Shown piece by piece: positions 12,101 to 20,408 of a stretch of DNA of 64,000 nucleotides. The stretch spans positions 89,195,845 to 89,259,844 of the forward strand of contig NC_087062.1 in NCBI RefSeq assembly GCF_963678635.1, in the 5' to 3' direction. This DNA comes from Symsagittifera roscoffensis (lineage: Eukaryota > Xenacoelomorpha > Acoela > Convolutidae). The position numbers and the translations under genes are program-made. Position 1 is the stretch's first letter, and each line of letters opens with the position of its first letter. The notes under the pieces were generated by a model, which did not search any database, had not been told where the DNA came from, and saw nothing but the letters and a program-made list of their open reading frames with translations.

Positions 12101-12325
12101 AATCATGTTAAAGTAAGGTGTCATTTTATTAGTTTCAATTAAAATTGTAGAATGTTACTTGTCAGAGGTGGCAGCCCACACTATGATTGACCTGTGGCCT
12201 CTGCTGACGATGACGTCATTCATTCGGACTCCTCTGCAGTCGAACACTGCCGACCAGCAAATGTCGGAGTCCCGAACCACCGGAGACATGCGACCCCCCT
12301 TGCCAGACTCATCTTTGTCATGCAT
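9178..12325 (-). CDS. Small alpha-crystallin/Hsp20-like protein, paralog b (two exons)
   Basis: Exon 1 runs 12325-12159 from ATG and ends TCTGACAA|GTAAC. Exon 2 runs 9448-9178 after acceptor AAAATTAG. Joined in phase 2 they give 145 residues plus stop. The joined core (W-S-A-V-F-D-C-R-G-V..N-D-V, I-I-V-W-A-A-T-S-D-K, then F-K-E-R-P-P-P) matches the uninterrupted paralog c (W-S-A-T-F-D-C-G-G-V, V-V-W-A-S-T-S-H-K, F-Q-G-S-P-P-P) straight across the splice, which is strong support for the 2.7-kb intron. The region after PPP (VIFRKEVKVPRDAD..MLLLF) fits the last strands of an Hsp20-like fold. The C-tail is His/Pro/Lys-rich. Function is inferred. Confidence 0.65.
9502..9561. repeat. 60-bp module, copy A
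   Basis: Consensus parts: CAAGTGTTGCAACCGGG, then CTAG(R)CTTTTxCCC, then TAACTTTGTTCACAG. It begins about 54 bp upstream (minus sense) of exon 2 of paralog b. Related copies sit at 9788, 10335 and 14320. No ORF is conserved across copies. Confidence 0.6.
9788..9846. repeat. 60-bp module, copy B
   Basis: Diverged copy sharing GTTGCAA, TTAGACTTTTTTCCC and AATAACTTTGTTCAC with the copy at 9502. Confidence 0.5.
10335..10395. repeat. 60-bp module, copy C
   Basis: Most diverged copy: GGTACTAGGCTTTTTCTG then AAGAACTTTGTTTACAGG. Same order and spacing as the other copies. Confidence 0.45.
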
Positions 12326-12920
12326 TGTAGTATCGTTACAAGTACAGTGACTTGACTAAAGTTCAGGCTATAATATATGAAAAAAAAATACAAAACTAAC
12401 GACGATTAGCTTATCAATGAGATTTGGAGATTTGTATCAATGTCTACTACCGAATATTAATGGTTTTTTAACAATTTGAATACACTCACATTGACTCGTT
12501 AATATTCAAATCCCCGCGCTTTGAAGCGCTTTTTACTTTTTAAGGAATTGACCATAAACAGTTTAACCTGAAATATCTTAAATTGTCTGGTTCTATCAGA
12601 AAAAAAAATACCCAGAATTCAATTTATAGGAACTTTTCGTACGCTTTCTCTTTGATAATTCTAGTTTTTTCTTAATTCTATTGAATAGATTTTACCTGTT
12701 TTTTTTTTGTGTTTTCTCTTGGTTTTTACAGCTCCAGTTTGGAACACTTTGTGTATGTTTTTTTTTTTGGTTTTTAGCTGAATTGATTAATTTTGAGCGA
12801 GTCGATAATTTTGATTTGATTTGTTGCACTCACATGAAACTACTGTGCCCTAATAATGGCAGAAAACTATGCTTAAAACTGTTTAACTGTCAGCACAGTT
12901 AGTTATCCATTTCCTATTAC
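12326..12920. other. Gene-poor spacer
   Basis: Upstream region of paralog b (minus strand). AT-rich; no supported coding sequence. Its promoter should be here, but I cannot point to a specific element. Confidence 0.4.
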
Positions 12921-13185
12921 CTTTTTTCCAAGTTTAAGAGCACTTTTTTCCAAGTTTTGTGCTCTTTCCAAGTTTAAGAGCACATCATATGCTTTTTTTG
13001 CTGTCTCAGTTTTACAAACTTTTTCATAAAATTTCACCTGACGTCGCTCCATTAGTGCTTGAGTTGCTTCTTGTTTGTGCTTTAGATAGTCAGCTGACAA
13101 CTTATTCAGGAACGACAGAATGTATTTTTTTGGAAATACTCCGTGCGCGATTTCTGGTAACTCGTCATTTGGATAAAGTGTTCGT
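12921..13185 (-). CDS. Unidentified coding exon
   Basis: The minus strand shows a good acceptor (TCTTATTCTTTTCAG) at 13186-13200, an open frame of 88 codons, and a good donor (AAAAAG|GTAATAGG) at 12921. The encoded segment (RTLYPNDELPEIAHG...FLNKLSADYLKHKQEAT... to LKLGKK) has balanced composition and a Lys/Glu-rich, likely helical second half. If unspliced the frame stops after GNG. The end of the exon has absorbed a small direct repeat (TTTCCAAGTTTAAGAGCAC). I do not recognise the family. Neighbouring exons were not found, so it may be an isolated remnant. Confidence 0.45.
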
Positions 13186-13334
13186 CTGAAAAGAATAAGA
13201 AATGATTCCCGGTCTTCTTAATTCGCTGCGTTAAGGTTGTACTGGAAATATAGCTCTCATTAATTAGTGTCCATTTGTATTTTTAAATTTTTCAAATCAA
13301 ATGCTCATAACAAAAATAAATACAAATTTTTAAA

Positions 13335-13360
13335 AATATATATATATATATATATATTTT
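13335..13360. repeat. (TA)n microsatellite
   Basis: Uninterrupted TA dinucleotides between AAAAA and TTTT runs. Confidence 0.9.
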
Positions 13361-14319
13361 GAACTGGAGTCATCGATATCTTAATTTAATTTTAAAAGGA
13401 GTTTTCAAAAATTATTTTTCCGGTGAAATTTTTAGCTGACACGTATTCCTTGTTTCTGTAAGTTTAATGCTTTGTTAAGCCTCTTTAGTTCTCCCATCAT
13501 GGGAGAACTAAAAGCGCTGAACAAGACATTTAATTTGAAAAGAAGAAACACGGGTGTACCTACATATTTTTATCTCCATAAAATCTTTATTTGTCAATTT
13601 AATTTATTGACCAGCTGATTTCCCTCGGTACACGCTCTCAGATCAAAATTAGAATATACTGGAAAAAATTAAACGCGCTAACTTAATATTATAAAAGGTC
13701 AGAACGAACTTTAGTGGTGGCTTTGTTTTACTTAGTTGTAGCAATTTTTTTTAAGCTTTAACTGAGCCAACAAATCGTAGCATTTAAAAACTTTTTAGTC
13801 CAAAAAAGGGGAAATTAAACCCAACAAAAACATATTTCTATCACTGAAAAACTACTTCTTTGGTGCTTTTATTCGACGCTCTTTGCTCGTTTTTTACCAG
13901 ATCGTTTTTTTACCTCTATGTTCGTTTTACAATGCCAGATTAGTAAAATCTAAATGGATATTTCACGTACTTATCGGTAGACTCTGGTTAGAAAGTTCCA
14001 AATTTCTCTCATCTGAAGTAAAATTTCATCGGCTTAGAATTTTTTTAATGCAACTTCTATGTGGTGCGATTTCATGTTCAAACGCTTTCTGTAGAGAAAC
14101 TAAGAAAGTCCTACAAAAGGTTCGATTGCGTTGTTCTTTCTCCAGTTAATATTGGTACCAAAAGTGCCTTCAGAAAATTTTATGCGTCGGTCAGCTAAAA
14201 ACGGATGTCATAAAATGGTGCCCAGGAAGTCGTCGTCTTGAGAATGGGCGTTGACCTCTTAAGTCCTTTTCTTTTTACGAACGTATAAAATCGACTTTAT
14301 ATTATATTTAAAAACGAAT
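13361..14319. other. Gene-poor spacer with perfect 29-bp palindrome
   Basis: No supported gene. At 13484-13512, TTTAGTTCTCCCAT and its exact complement ATGGGAGAACTAAA are separated by one base, making a perfect 14-bp-stem palindrome. The minus strand near 13950-14150 has coding-like stretches broken by stops; I do not call them. Confidence 0.5.
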
Positions 14320-14378
14320 GCAAGTGCTGCAACCGGGTACTACTTTTTTTCCCGCAAGTAACTGTGTTCACAGGATGA
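14320..14378. repeat. 60-bp module, copy D
   Basis: CAAGTGCTGCAACCGGGTAC followed by a T-rich/CCCGC block and TAACTGTGTTCACAGGATGA. Same module as at 9502, 9788 and 10335, lying between paralogs b and c. Confidence 0.55.
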
Positions 14379-15075
14379 GTCAAATTGGTGTTCATCTCCA
14401 AATGCTCATTCTACTCGAAATCTGTTTTTATTATTTTGGTTGCAAATTGACCAACTCGGATTTCTGTATATCTGTTTTGTTTTTTCCTATTTTTTCTCTA
14501 GCTCGGCTGATAAGTTCGGTTCATATTATTTATGTTGTCTGCTTTGTTACCGCTTTGTCAATTTTCTTTCGATGCTTAACTAGCATTCAATTGTCTTACT
14601 TGGCATCTTTTTCTTCGACAGAATTTTGCTCAAGACTTAATCAAGAGAAAGATATGAAAATTTCGGTAGATCATTTTTTTCGACATTAAAAAAATTGATT
14701 TTTTTTTCGGCGATTTTGGTCTTAATTCTTGTCTGATAGTTTGCCATGATATGTTTGTTGTTTCGCAAGTAGAGTGAAGCCTCTATCTCGTTGATATTAG
14801 TTTTCGTGTTTATCAATTCATTTTTAATTTGAAGAGAACTAAAAATGAAGTAAAAGTGGAATAACTGCAGTTGGAACATTCTCTGCTATTTGCACAGCAA
14901 GCAACCTTTTTTTCCCATTGGTAATAACTGTAAATGAAGATTTTACCATCGGAATTTTTTTTAAATGTGAACCTTTAAATGATCTTGGAAGAAGTGACGA
15001 AAAAATGGTATATACTAAAAGTAGCTTTTTTAAAATTTCAACTTACTTTAGAACGGCCTCACTGGTCGCACCAGA

Positions 15076-15468
15076 TGAGTTTAAGCCAGAAGTAGCTTTC
15101 TCATAGAGTAATTTCAGATAAGGTACACCGTCTGTTCGTCACGCTATCTTATTTTCGGCCGGATAGATTCGTGCGATTTCTTATAGTCTAATGCCATTTT
15201 GGATCTTCCTCTTATATCTCCTAGTCTCAATAGATCTAGTGTATACTGGTATTTGCGCGTTAGTCTTGGAGGTTGTCCAAAAGGAGAACAACTGCAGTCT
15301 AAGATTTATTAAAATTGTTCTGGTGCTGAAACTACAAATAGTTTCAGCACTTACAAGTAAGTGTCAATGTTAGTGATGGAATATGATTGGTTAGTTAGTA
15401 TTATTTTATAGAGATAGTTTTATCAATAATATAATTGGTTTATAAATAGTAGTCCAGAACTGGTTCCA
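15076..15468 (-). mobile_element. LTR relic related to the 20-44 kb retroelement
   Basis: This segment aligns with the LTRs at 32924-33316, 37858-38266 and 43878-44286: the PBS-side motif GGTCGCACCAGATGAG, ACACCGTCTG.TCGTCACGCTATCTTATTTTCGGCCGGATAG (in parts), CTCAATAGATCTAG, TGGTGCTGAAA.TAC and a TTGGTT..GTTCCA end. It is clearly more diverged than the other copies. The primer-binding-like bases (TGGTGCGACC in minus sense) are present, so this is a 5' LTR remnant or a related subfamily, not a clean solo LTR. Confidence 0.7.
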
Positions 15469-15653
15469 CCTTCTTTGATAAAACTTTGGGAATTAATTAT
15501 GACTTTTCTTTAAAATGTTATCTTGGTTTATTTTTTTTCCTGTGTATTTTTTTGTTTTATTGAGCATTTTTCAGACGTTGAGTTAACCCATTTTTATTCA
15601 GTTTTTCAATACTAATACTTTCGTCCGCTGGGGCTTCGATTACTTCTATGGCT

Positions 15654-16064
15654 TCAGTTACTTCGGTTACTTCCACGGGACGAATGTGATCGGCCAGGTG
15701 AACGCGATGAGTGCGATCGGCCAGGTGAACGCGAGGAAGGTGATCGGCCAGGTGAACGTGGTGATCTACCTCTTTTTGGTCCCATAAATTGCAGCTGGCA
15801 GTGACTGATCCACCGGTGCTTCAGGCTTTCCGGATTGACGTCTCCCGGAATCGTGACTGCCTGGTAAAACTGCACCTCGTGACATCCACTGGTTGGAGGA
15901 GGGCTTCCTTGGAATTTGTGGGAGGTGCTGGCCCAGACAACTATCTCCCGATTTCGCAGCTGTGATTGCACTTCATTTCGCCGAACACCTCCGCAGTCAA
16001 AAGTTGCCGACCAGTTGTAGGCAGTATTGTGAGTTTGAGGCGGATGGTGCGTACGTCCCGACAT
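15654..16064 (-). CDS. Small alpha-crystallin/Hsp20-like protein with SR repeats, paralog c
   Basis: Complete single-exon ORF of 136 residues. A short N-terminus is followed by a roughly 80-residue core (W-S-A-T-F-D-C-G-G-V, E-V, R-E-I-V-V-W-A-S-T-S-H-K, PPP, E-V-Q-F-Y-Q-A-V-T-I-P-G-D-V-N-P-E-S-L, C-Q-L-Q-F-M-G-P-K). The pattern of strands, the P-G-D-V-(N/D)-P-E-S-L turn and the final L-x-F resemble the alpha-crystallin domain. The C-tail is SPGRSHSSR-like, from a 27-bp tandem repeat (GATCGGCC at 15688, 15715, 15742). Such tails can be phosphorylated or bind nucleic acid. A chaperone role is inferred; the paralog relationship is directly visible. Confidence 0.65.
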   Translation of the reverse strand: MSGRTHHPPQTHNTAYNWSATFDCGGVRRNEVQSQLRNREIVVWASTSHKFQGSPPPTSGCHEVQFYQAVTIPGDVNPESLKHRWISHCQLQFMGPKRGRSPRSPGRSPSSRSPGRSHSSRSPGRSHSSRGSNRSN

Positions 16065-16627
16065 TTTAGGATGATCTTCGGTTTATGTTCAGTTGTTTTT
16101 ATCCAAAGCAGTTTAAGCTGATACCTGAAAAGGGTTTAAATGTCTCGTGATTGTTTTCGATGAGGAACACAAATACTATGACTCAATTTCCCAAACTGAG
16201 GATAGTATTTTGCCTCTTTCTTAGTCAGTATCGACACTTCTTTCTTGGTTTCAGAAACTATCTTGCAGGAAGCCCAAATTATCTACTTGGTTTTTCATGA
16301 CTTCTTACTTAATTGAGTCTTACCATTGTTTTAAAGTCATCGACGGTTAAAAAAGACTATGTTTGTTGTTCGACGTCGTCATTGCATATGCTTCATTTGA
16401 TGCACAATACGTAAACGCGACGATTTCCAGTGTAGAATCATCTACCAAAACATTAAAAGATCTCTCAAATGGATTGAATATTCAGATCCAATCTTGATAT
16501 TTAAAAATTCAATCGCATTTAAAATTTAAAAACAGCTCTCCAAGTTATTAGATAAATTTTGTTTTTTAGATTGAATATTTTTCTTGTTTCTATTTGATTT
16601 CATTTTCAGATTTGATTTGCTTTCGCA
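16065..16627. other. Intergenic region between divergent genes
   Basis: This stretch separates paralog c (minus) from DNALI1 (plus), so both promoters should lie here. A possible acceptor (CATTTTCAG at about 16601-16609) just before the DNALI1 ATG suggests an intron in its 5' UTR. No other feature is seen. Confidence 0.5.
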
Positions 16628-17707
16628 ATGATTCCTCCCAACAGCAGTTTAGTCAGATACGACAACCCGGTTCTTGTCAGCCGAAACAACGACAAGAAAT
16701 CGCCCAAGTCGACTCAGCTGAAAACCACACCTCAAATTCCCACCAATGGGGGCCCAGTACCGTCTGCCGGATCCGGCCTCAAAGGCCAGGTTCCAGACTC
16801 TAAACAACAGCAGACAGAGGAGATCCTGAACACAATTCTGCCTCCAAAAGAGTGGCAAGAGAATAACCAGTTGTGGATCCAACAAGTGTCCAGTACTCCT
16901 GCAACTCGTCTGGACGTCGTCAATTTGCAGGAACAACTTGACACTAAACTGCAGCAAAGACAGGCCAGGGAAACCGGAATTTGCCCTGTGCGTCGTGAGC
17001 TCTACTCGCAGTGTTTTGACGAGCTAATCCGACAGGTGACTATCAACTGTTCCGAGCGAGGTCTGCTACTCCTAAGAGTTCGAGACGAGATCAACATGAC
17101 GATCAAGGCGTACCAGACTCTGTACGAGTCGAGTGTGGCGTTCGGGATGCGCAAGGCTCTCATGGCGGAACAGGGAAAGTCGGACATGGAGAAACGAATT
17201 GAAGAGTTGGAGCAGGAGAAGCGAGACTTGGAACGACAGGTTAGACTTCTTAATGCTTACTTCATAAATACTTCAACAAGATTTTTGCCTCAGACGTGCA
17301 AAACAAAACACCAATTTTTTGGTTTTGACGGGCTCAATTTTTTAGCAACTGTATCAGTCATTTTTTATTTTCTTATAATCGATTCTTACAGAGATTTAAT
17401 AACTGCTCTCATAAATTTTTACTTCGGTTAGGCAATTTTAGAAACAGCAAAGAGAATTCTAATGAGGTCGGATAAAGTGTATCAAACTATTTTAAAAATT
17501 AACTTTATTGCATTACTTAACATGGACCAAATTTCTCTGTTTGAATAGGTGAACGAGTTGAAGGCAAAGTGTGAGGCGATCGAGAAGCGGGAGGCGGAGA
17601 GACGTCAAGTGGAAGAGAAGAAGCACTCGGAGGAGATCCAGTTCCTGAAGAGGACCAACCAGCAGCTCAAACAACAGCTCGAGGGCATCATCTCCCCCAA
17701 GAAGTAG
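16628..17707 (+). CDS. DNALI1: Axonemal dynein light intermediate polypeptide 1 (p28)
   Basis: Two coding exons, 16628-17239 and 17549-17707, joined at CAG|GTTAGA and TTGAATAG|GTGAACG in phase 0, give 256 residues; the family is about 258. The start MIPP, the LPP.EW block, the WIQQVSSTPATRLDVV segment, the ETGICPVRRELYSQCFDELI core and the C-terminal coiled coil ending in PKK are hallmarks of DNALI1/p28. The protein is a light chain of single-headed inner dynein arms in motile cilia and flagella. The intron (309 bp) begins after the ERQ codons of the coiled coil. All motifs are intact and base composition is less AT-rich than the surroundings. The downstream MITE provides an AATAAA at 17894. 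Confidence 0.96.
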
Positions 17708-17810
17708 ACCGCCACCCTGAAATATAACCAAACCCCCCTCCCCTTTCTCCATCTGCCTCCTGAATTCAAACTCATATTGACTGACCTACTTTACTCGTTG
17801 GAATTAGTTA

Positions 17811-17937
17811 GGGTATTTTCGGTTATAATCCCCCTCTCCCTAAATGGATAAATTTGGCAACTCAAATTTTGAGTTGAAATTGAAAGCGAGTCAAATAAAC
17901 AATTAAATGCCACTCGGGGTTATAACCGAAAAGACCC
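17811..17937. mobile_element. 127-bp MITE with 8-bp TSD
   Basis: Inverted termini GGGTATTTTCGGTTATAA.CCCC and its complement (ending CCGAAAAGACCC) bound 127 bp. Exact 8-bp direct repeats ATTAGTTA flank it at 17803-17810 and 17938-17945. An 8-bp duplication suits hAT-like transposition, although the termini are not the usual CAG/TAG. It lies about 100 bp after the DNALI1 stop and contains AATAAA (17894-17899). Confidence 0.85.
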
Positions 17938-17945
17938 ATTAGTTA

Positions 17946-19050
17946 TAGTTGAGATCTACTTGTGGGCGCAATTTCAATTTCGTTCAACAAATCGAAGCGT
18001 AGTTCAATAATTGTTCATTTGCCAAAATTTTTCAATTTTCTAGCTGAAACTAAATCATGAAAAAGGGTCAGAAAATCGTCAAAATATAATTAGATTCAAA
18101 AACGCTGGATTTGAACAATTAAAGCTTTGAAGGTCATTGATCTTCGCTCTTAGTTGACATTGACTATAGTCGGAGAGTTGTCAAACGTCAAACCAATATT
18201 TTGGAAAAAAAATCAAATTAATGCAGAAAATTCTGGTTTCCTAAGACCATGAGAACTATTTCTTAAAGCCGCAAAAACGACGAAAAATTTTATTTTCTGC
18301 GGTGTGAAATCCAATCATACTTAACATTTTGAGGATGATAAACCGGCAACTCTCGATCTAGGAAGCGGTTTTTGATCAACTTACAACACTTTATGCTTCA
18401 TATTTTGTATTTCAGTTTGAGATCATGATATACTCGATTTGTGTCAAAATTTTATTATATCAGTTATGGTACCACACATATCATATAACGAATAATTTTT
18501 TTTATATACAATAGTTTTGATGGTGTTTAAAAGTGTTTTGCAAGGTGTTTTGAATCTAGTCGCGTTTTACTCTCGTACCCACCCCCCCCCCACCCTGCAA
18601 AAAAAATACAATCAATTTCATTAATCAAGTTTCATGTTGAGGTTCCTATTTTTTCAATTAAATTCTTTTCTTCCGGAAAACCGTATGTGTTGTCCAAATT
18701 AATGATTTTTATACCTAACTGTTTTTTCAAAAGCTTATTTTTAGGCATGTATTTAAACTTTAGTAAGCGGGGGAATTTTCAAAATTGAGCGGTTTCGAGC
18801 TATTTAGAATGGAGAAACCCTCATGGATCATGGGGTACTAAATCTAATTCGAGCTGCAGACAAAAAGTCTCTAAAAAGTTTTGTTGGTGTCGAGAATTAA
18901 CCGTCGGATATTTGCCCGTAGATTGTGAAGTACAACTTATTTTAATTGCCAAATTATTATAAAAGCCAAATTTTAATAGCCAAATAGCCTGGATTTTTTA
19001 AAATTAGTCGTATGGTACAAAAAAGAGACATTTAGGAACCCGGGTTGACA
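17946..19050. other. No supported gene
   Basis: AT-rich with a CCCACCCCCCCCCCACCC tract near 18580-18596. No ORF, RNA gene or clear repeat is supported. Confidence 0.5.
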
Positions 19051-19790
19051 AAAATTGCATATTGTACAATTTCCAATTGCATGCTATGAAAAAATTTTAT
19101 CATACAGTTTCATACATTTTCATGGACTGAAAAAATTGTATGAAAAGAGCAAAGTCAGCATTTTTTCCATACAATGGAATTTTATAATAAGCATTTTTGC
19201 CACTTTCTGCATTTCAGGGGCGGATCTAGGATTTTCTCGAGAGGGGGCGGATGTTCAAAAAAGTTTGGAAGATTTTGTCGACCTTATTTTTAGGTCGACC
19301 AGATTGGCTTTTTGACCTCTCCCAAAGCACTACAAAGACCATGTTTTGGCCAAATATTCTGCGCCGCAGCCAAAATTTTGAACAAACAGGCCAAAAAAGG
19401 TGTCTTTGAGCAATTTTTGGAAAATTTTGACCAAAAAAAAATCGCGTTTTCTCGGCGCGCGTTCCCCCCTCAAAGTTATTTTGGCACCAAAGGCACCATT
19501 AGAAAATTTTTAGGGTCTAACCAAAAATGGATATCTCAGAATAGTACAAAGGGGGACTCTTTGGGTCGGCAGGGGTCGAATCTCTGAGAGAGGGAGCGTC
19601 CGCCCCCCACCCTAAATCCGCCCCTGCTACAATTAAATAACAAGCCTTTTGCCATAATTTTTATTGCAAAAATTTTATGAAAATAGCAAGGGCATTTTTT
19701 TGTACTATGGAATTGTGTGATAAGTATTCTTTCCATACTATGAAATTGTACGATAAGCAATTTTTTCATATATCGTGGGAACAGTGCAAA
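19051..19790. repeat. Short tandem repeat interrupted by a hAT-type MITE
   Basis: Units resembling CCATAC(T/A)ATGGAATT followed by ATAAGCATTTTT occur at about 19169-19203 and again two to three times at 19700-19770. A MITE (19215-19626) separates the two groups. This tract also marks the point where the retroelement at 19.8-33.3 kb stops. Confidence 0.5.
19215..19626 (+). mobile_element. hAT-type non-autonomous element (MITE)
   Basis: The ends are CAGGGGCGGATCTAGG and its near complement CC(C)TAAATCCGCCCCTG, the terminal type of widespread animal hAT MITEs. Flanking octamers CTGCATTT and CTACAATT match at 6 of 8, consistent with a decayed 8-bp duplication. The 412-bp interior has no transposase. 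A related copy in the opposite orientation lies at 52158-52635. Confidence 0.8.
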
Positions 19791-20408
19791 TCGCGTTCCT
19801 GTGGTGAAAGAAAGTGAAAAGTTAGTGAAAATAACTGAAATTTATCATAGAAGCTTTCATATGCTTGTATATCAACTGGTGCTTCTGAAATAATATGATC
19901 ATGCTTTTTATCAAAAATATTAAATGTAAATACATATGGTGTTTTAATAAAAAAAATTTTGGTTAGTTGCGGGTTTGTGAAGCGATCTTCATCTAAAAAT
20001 TGATCTTGGTTAGGACGGATAATATTATGATCGTAGTATTCTATTGAAAAATCGTTAGCTCGGGGTGCGGTGAATGTTTTTAATAACTTTTTATATCCAA
20101 CGTAAGTAAATTGTCGAGGTGTTAATGATGTGGTGAGTCTATATAGTATATTTTTGTTTTTTTTCCATATTTTCAGTAGTGTTAGCTAATGGTAGGCAAA
20201 GGGGGTTAGTATAATTGTAGTGAGTAAATTGTGAGATAGTATGAAAAACTGAAATATCTGAGTTAGTATCAGAATTCATGCTTGATGGTATATTAATAAT
20301 TGGAGAATCGGGTGGCGGGAAAGCAAAAAGTGGGGTAATTGGGATTTGAGTTTGGAGGTTGGCTGGGTGGGAATTTGAGCGATGGAGGGATCCAAGTTGT
20401 CGGCTCAT
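19769..20408 (-). pseudogene. Retroelement accessory ORF (frameshifted)
   Basis: It starts at ATG (20408) with a Pro/Ser-rich segment. An A-rich tract near 20160 forces a frame change, after which an open frame continues (TPRQFTYVGYKKLLKTFTAP...) to a stop near 19770. Both parts keep coding character, so one indel best explains the break. Function unknown; it lies downstream of the env-like gene. Confidence 0.45.

Larger units (their letters stand above)
9449..12158 (-). other. Intron of paralog b
   Basis: AT-rich intron holding three copies of a 60-bp module (9502-9561, 9788-9846, 10335-10395) and a short hairpin ACCCTTGC..GCAAGGGT near 10322-10342. Two Lys/Arg-rich minus-strand ORFs (10615-10962, 11066-11281) lie inside. 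They have no recognisable domain or clear splice signals and I do not call them genes. Confidence 0.5.

Noticed and set aside
12159-12350. Plus-strand ORF of 63 residues
   Set aside because: It is the antisense of exon 1 of paralog b, whose minus-strand reading matches two paralogs.
14318-14689. 123-residue plus-strand hydrophobic ORF
   Set aside because: It overlaps the 60-bp module and T-rich DNA; hydrophobicity is explained by TTT/CTT codons.
14637-14879. Coiled-coil-like minus-strand ORF after a good acceptor (CATTTTTAG)
   Set aside because: No donor or continuation was found and upstream sequence is full of stops; possible exon relic, not strong enough to list.
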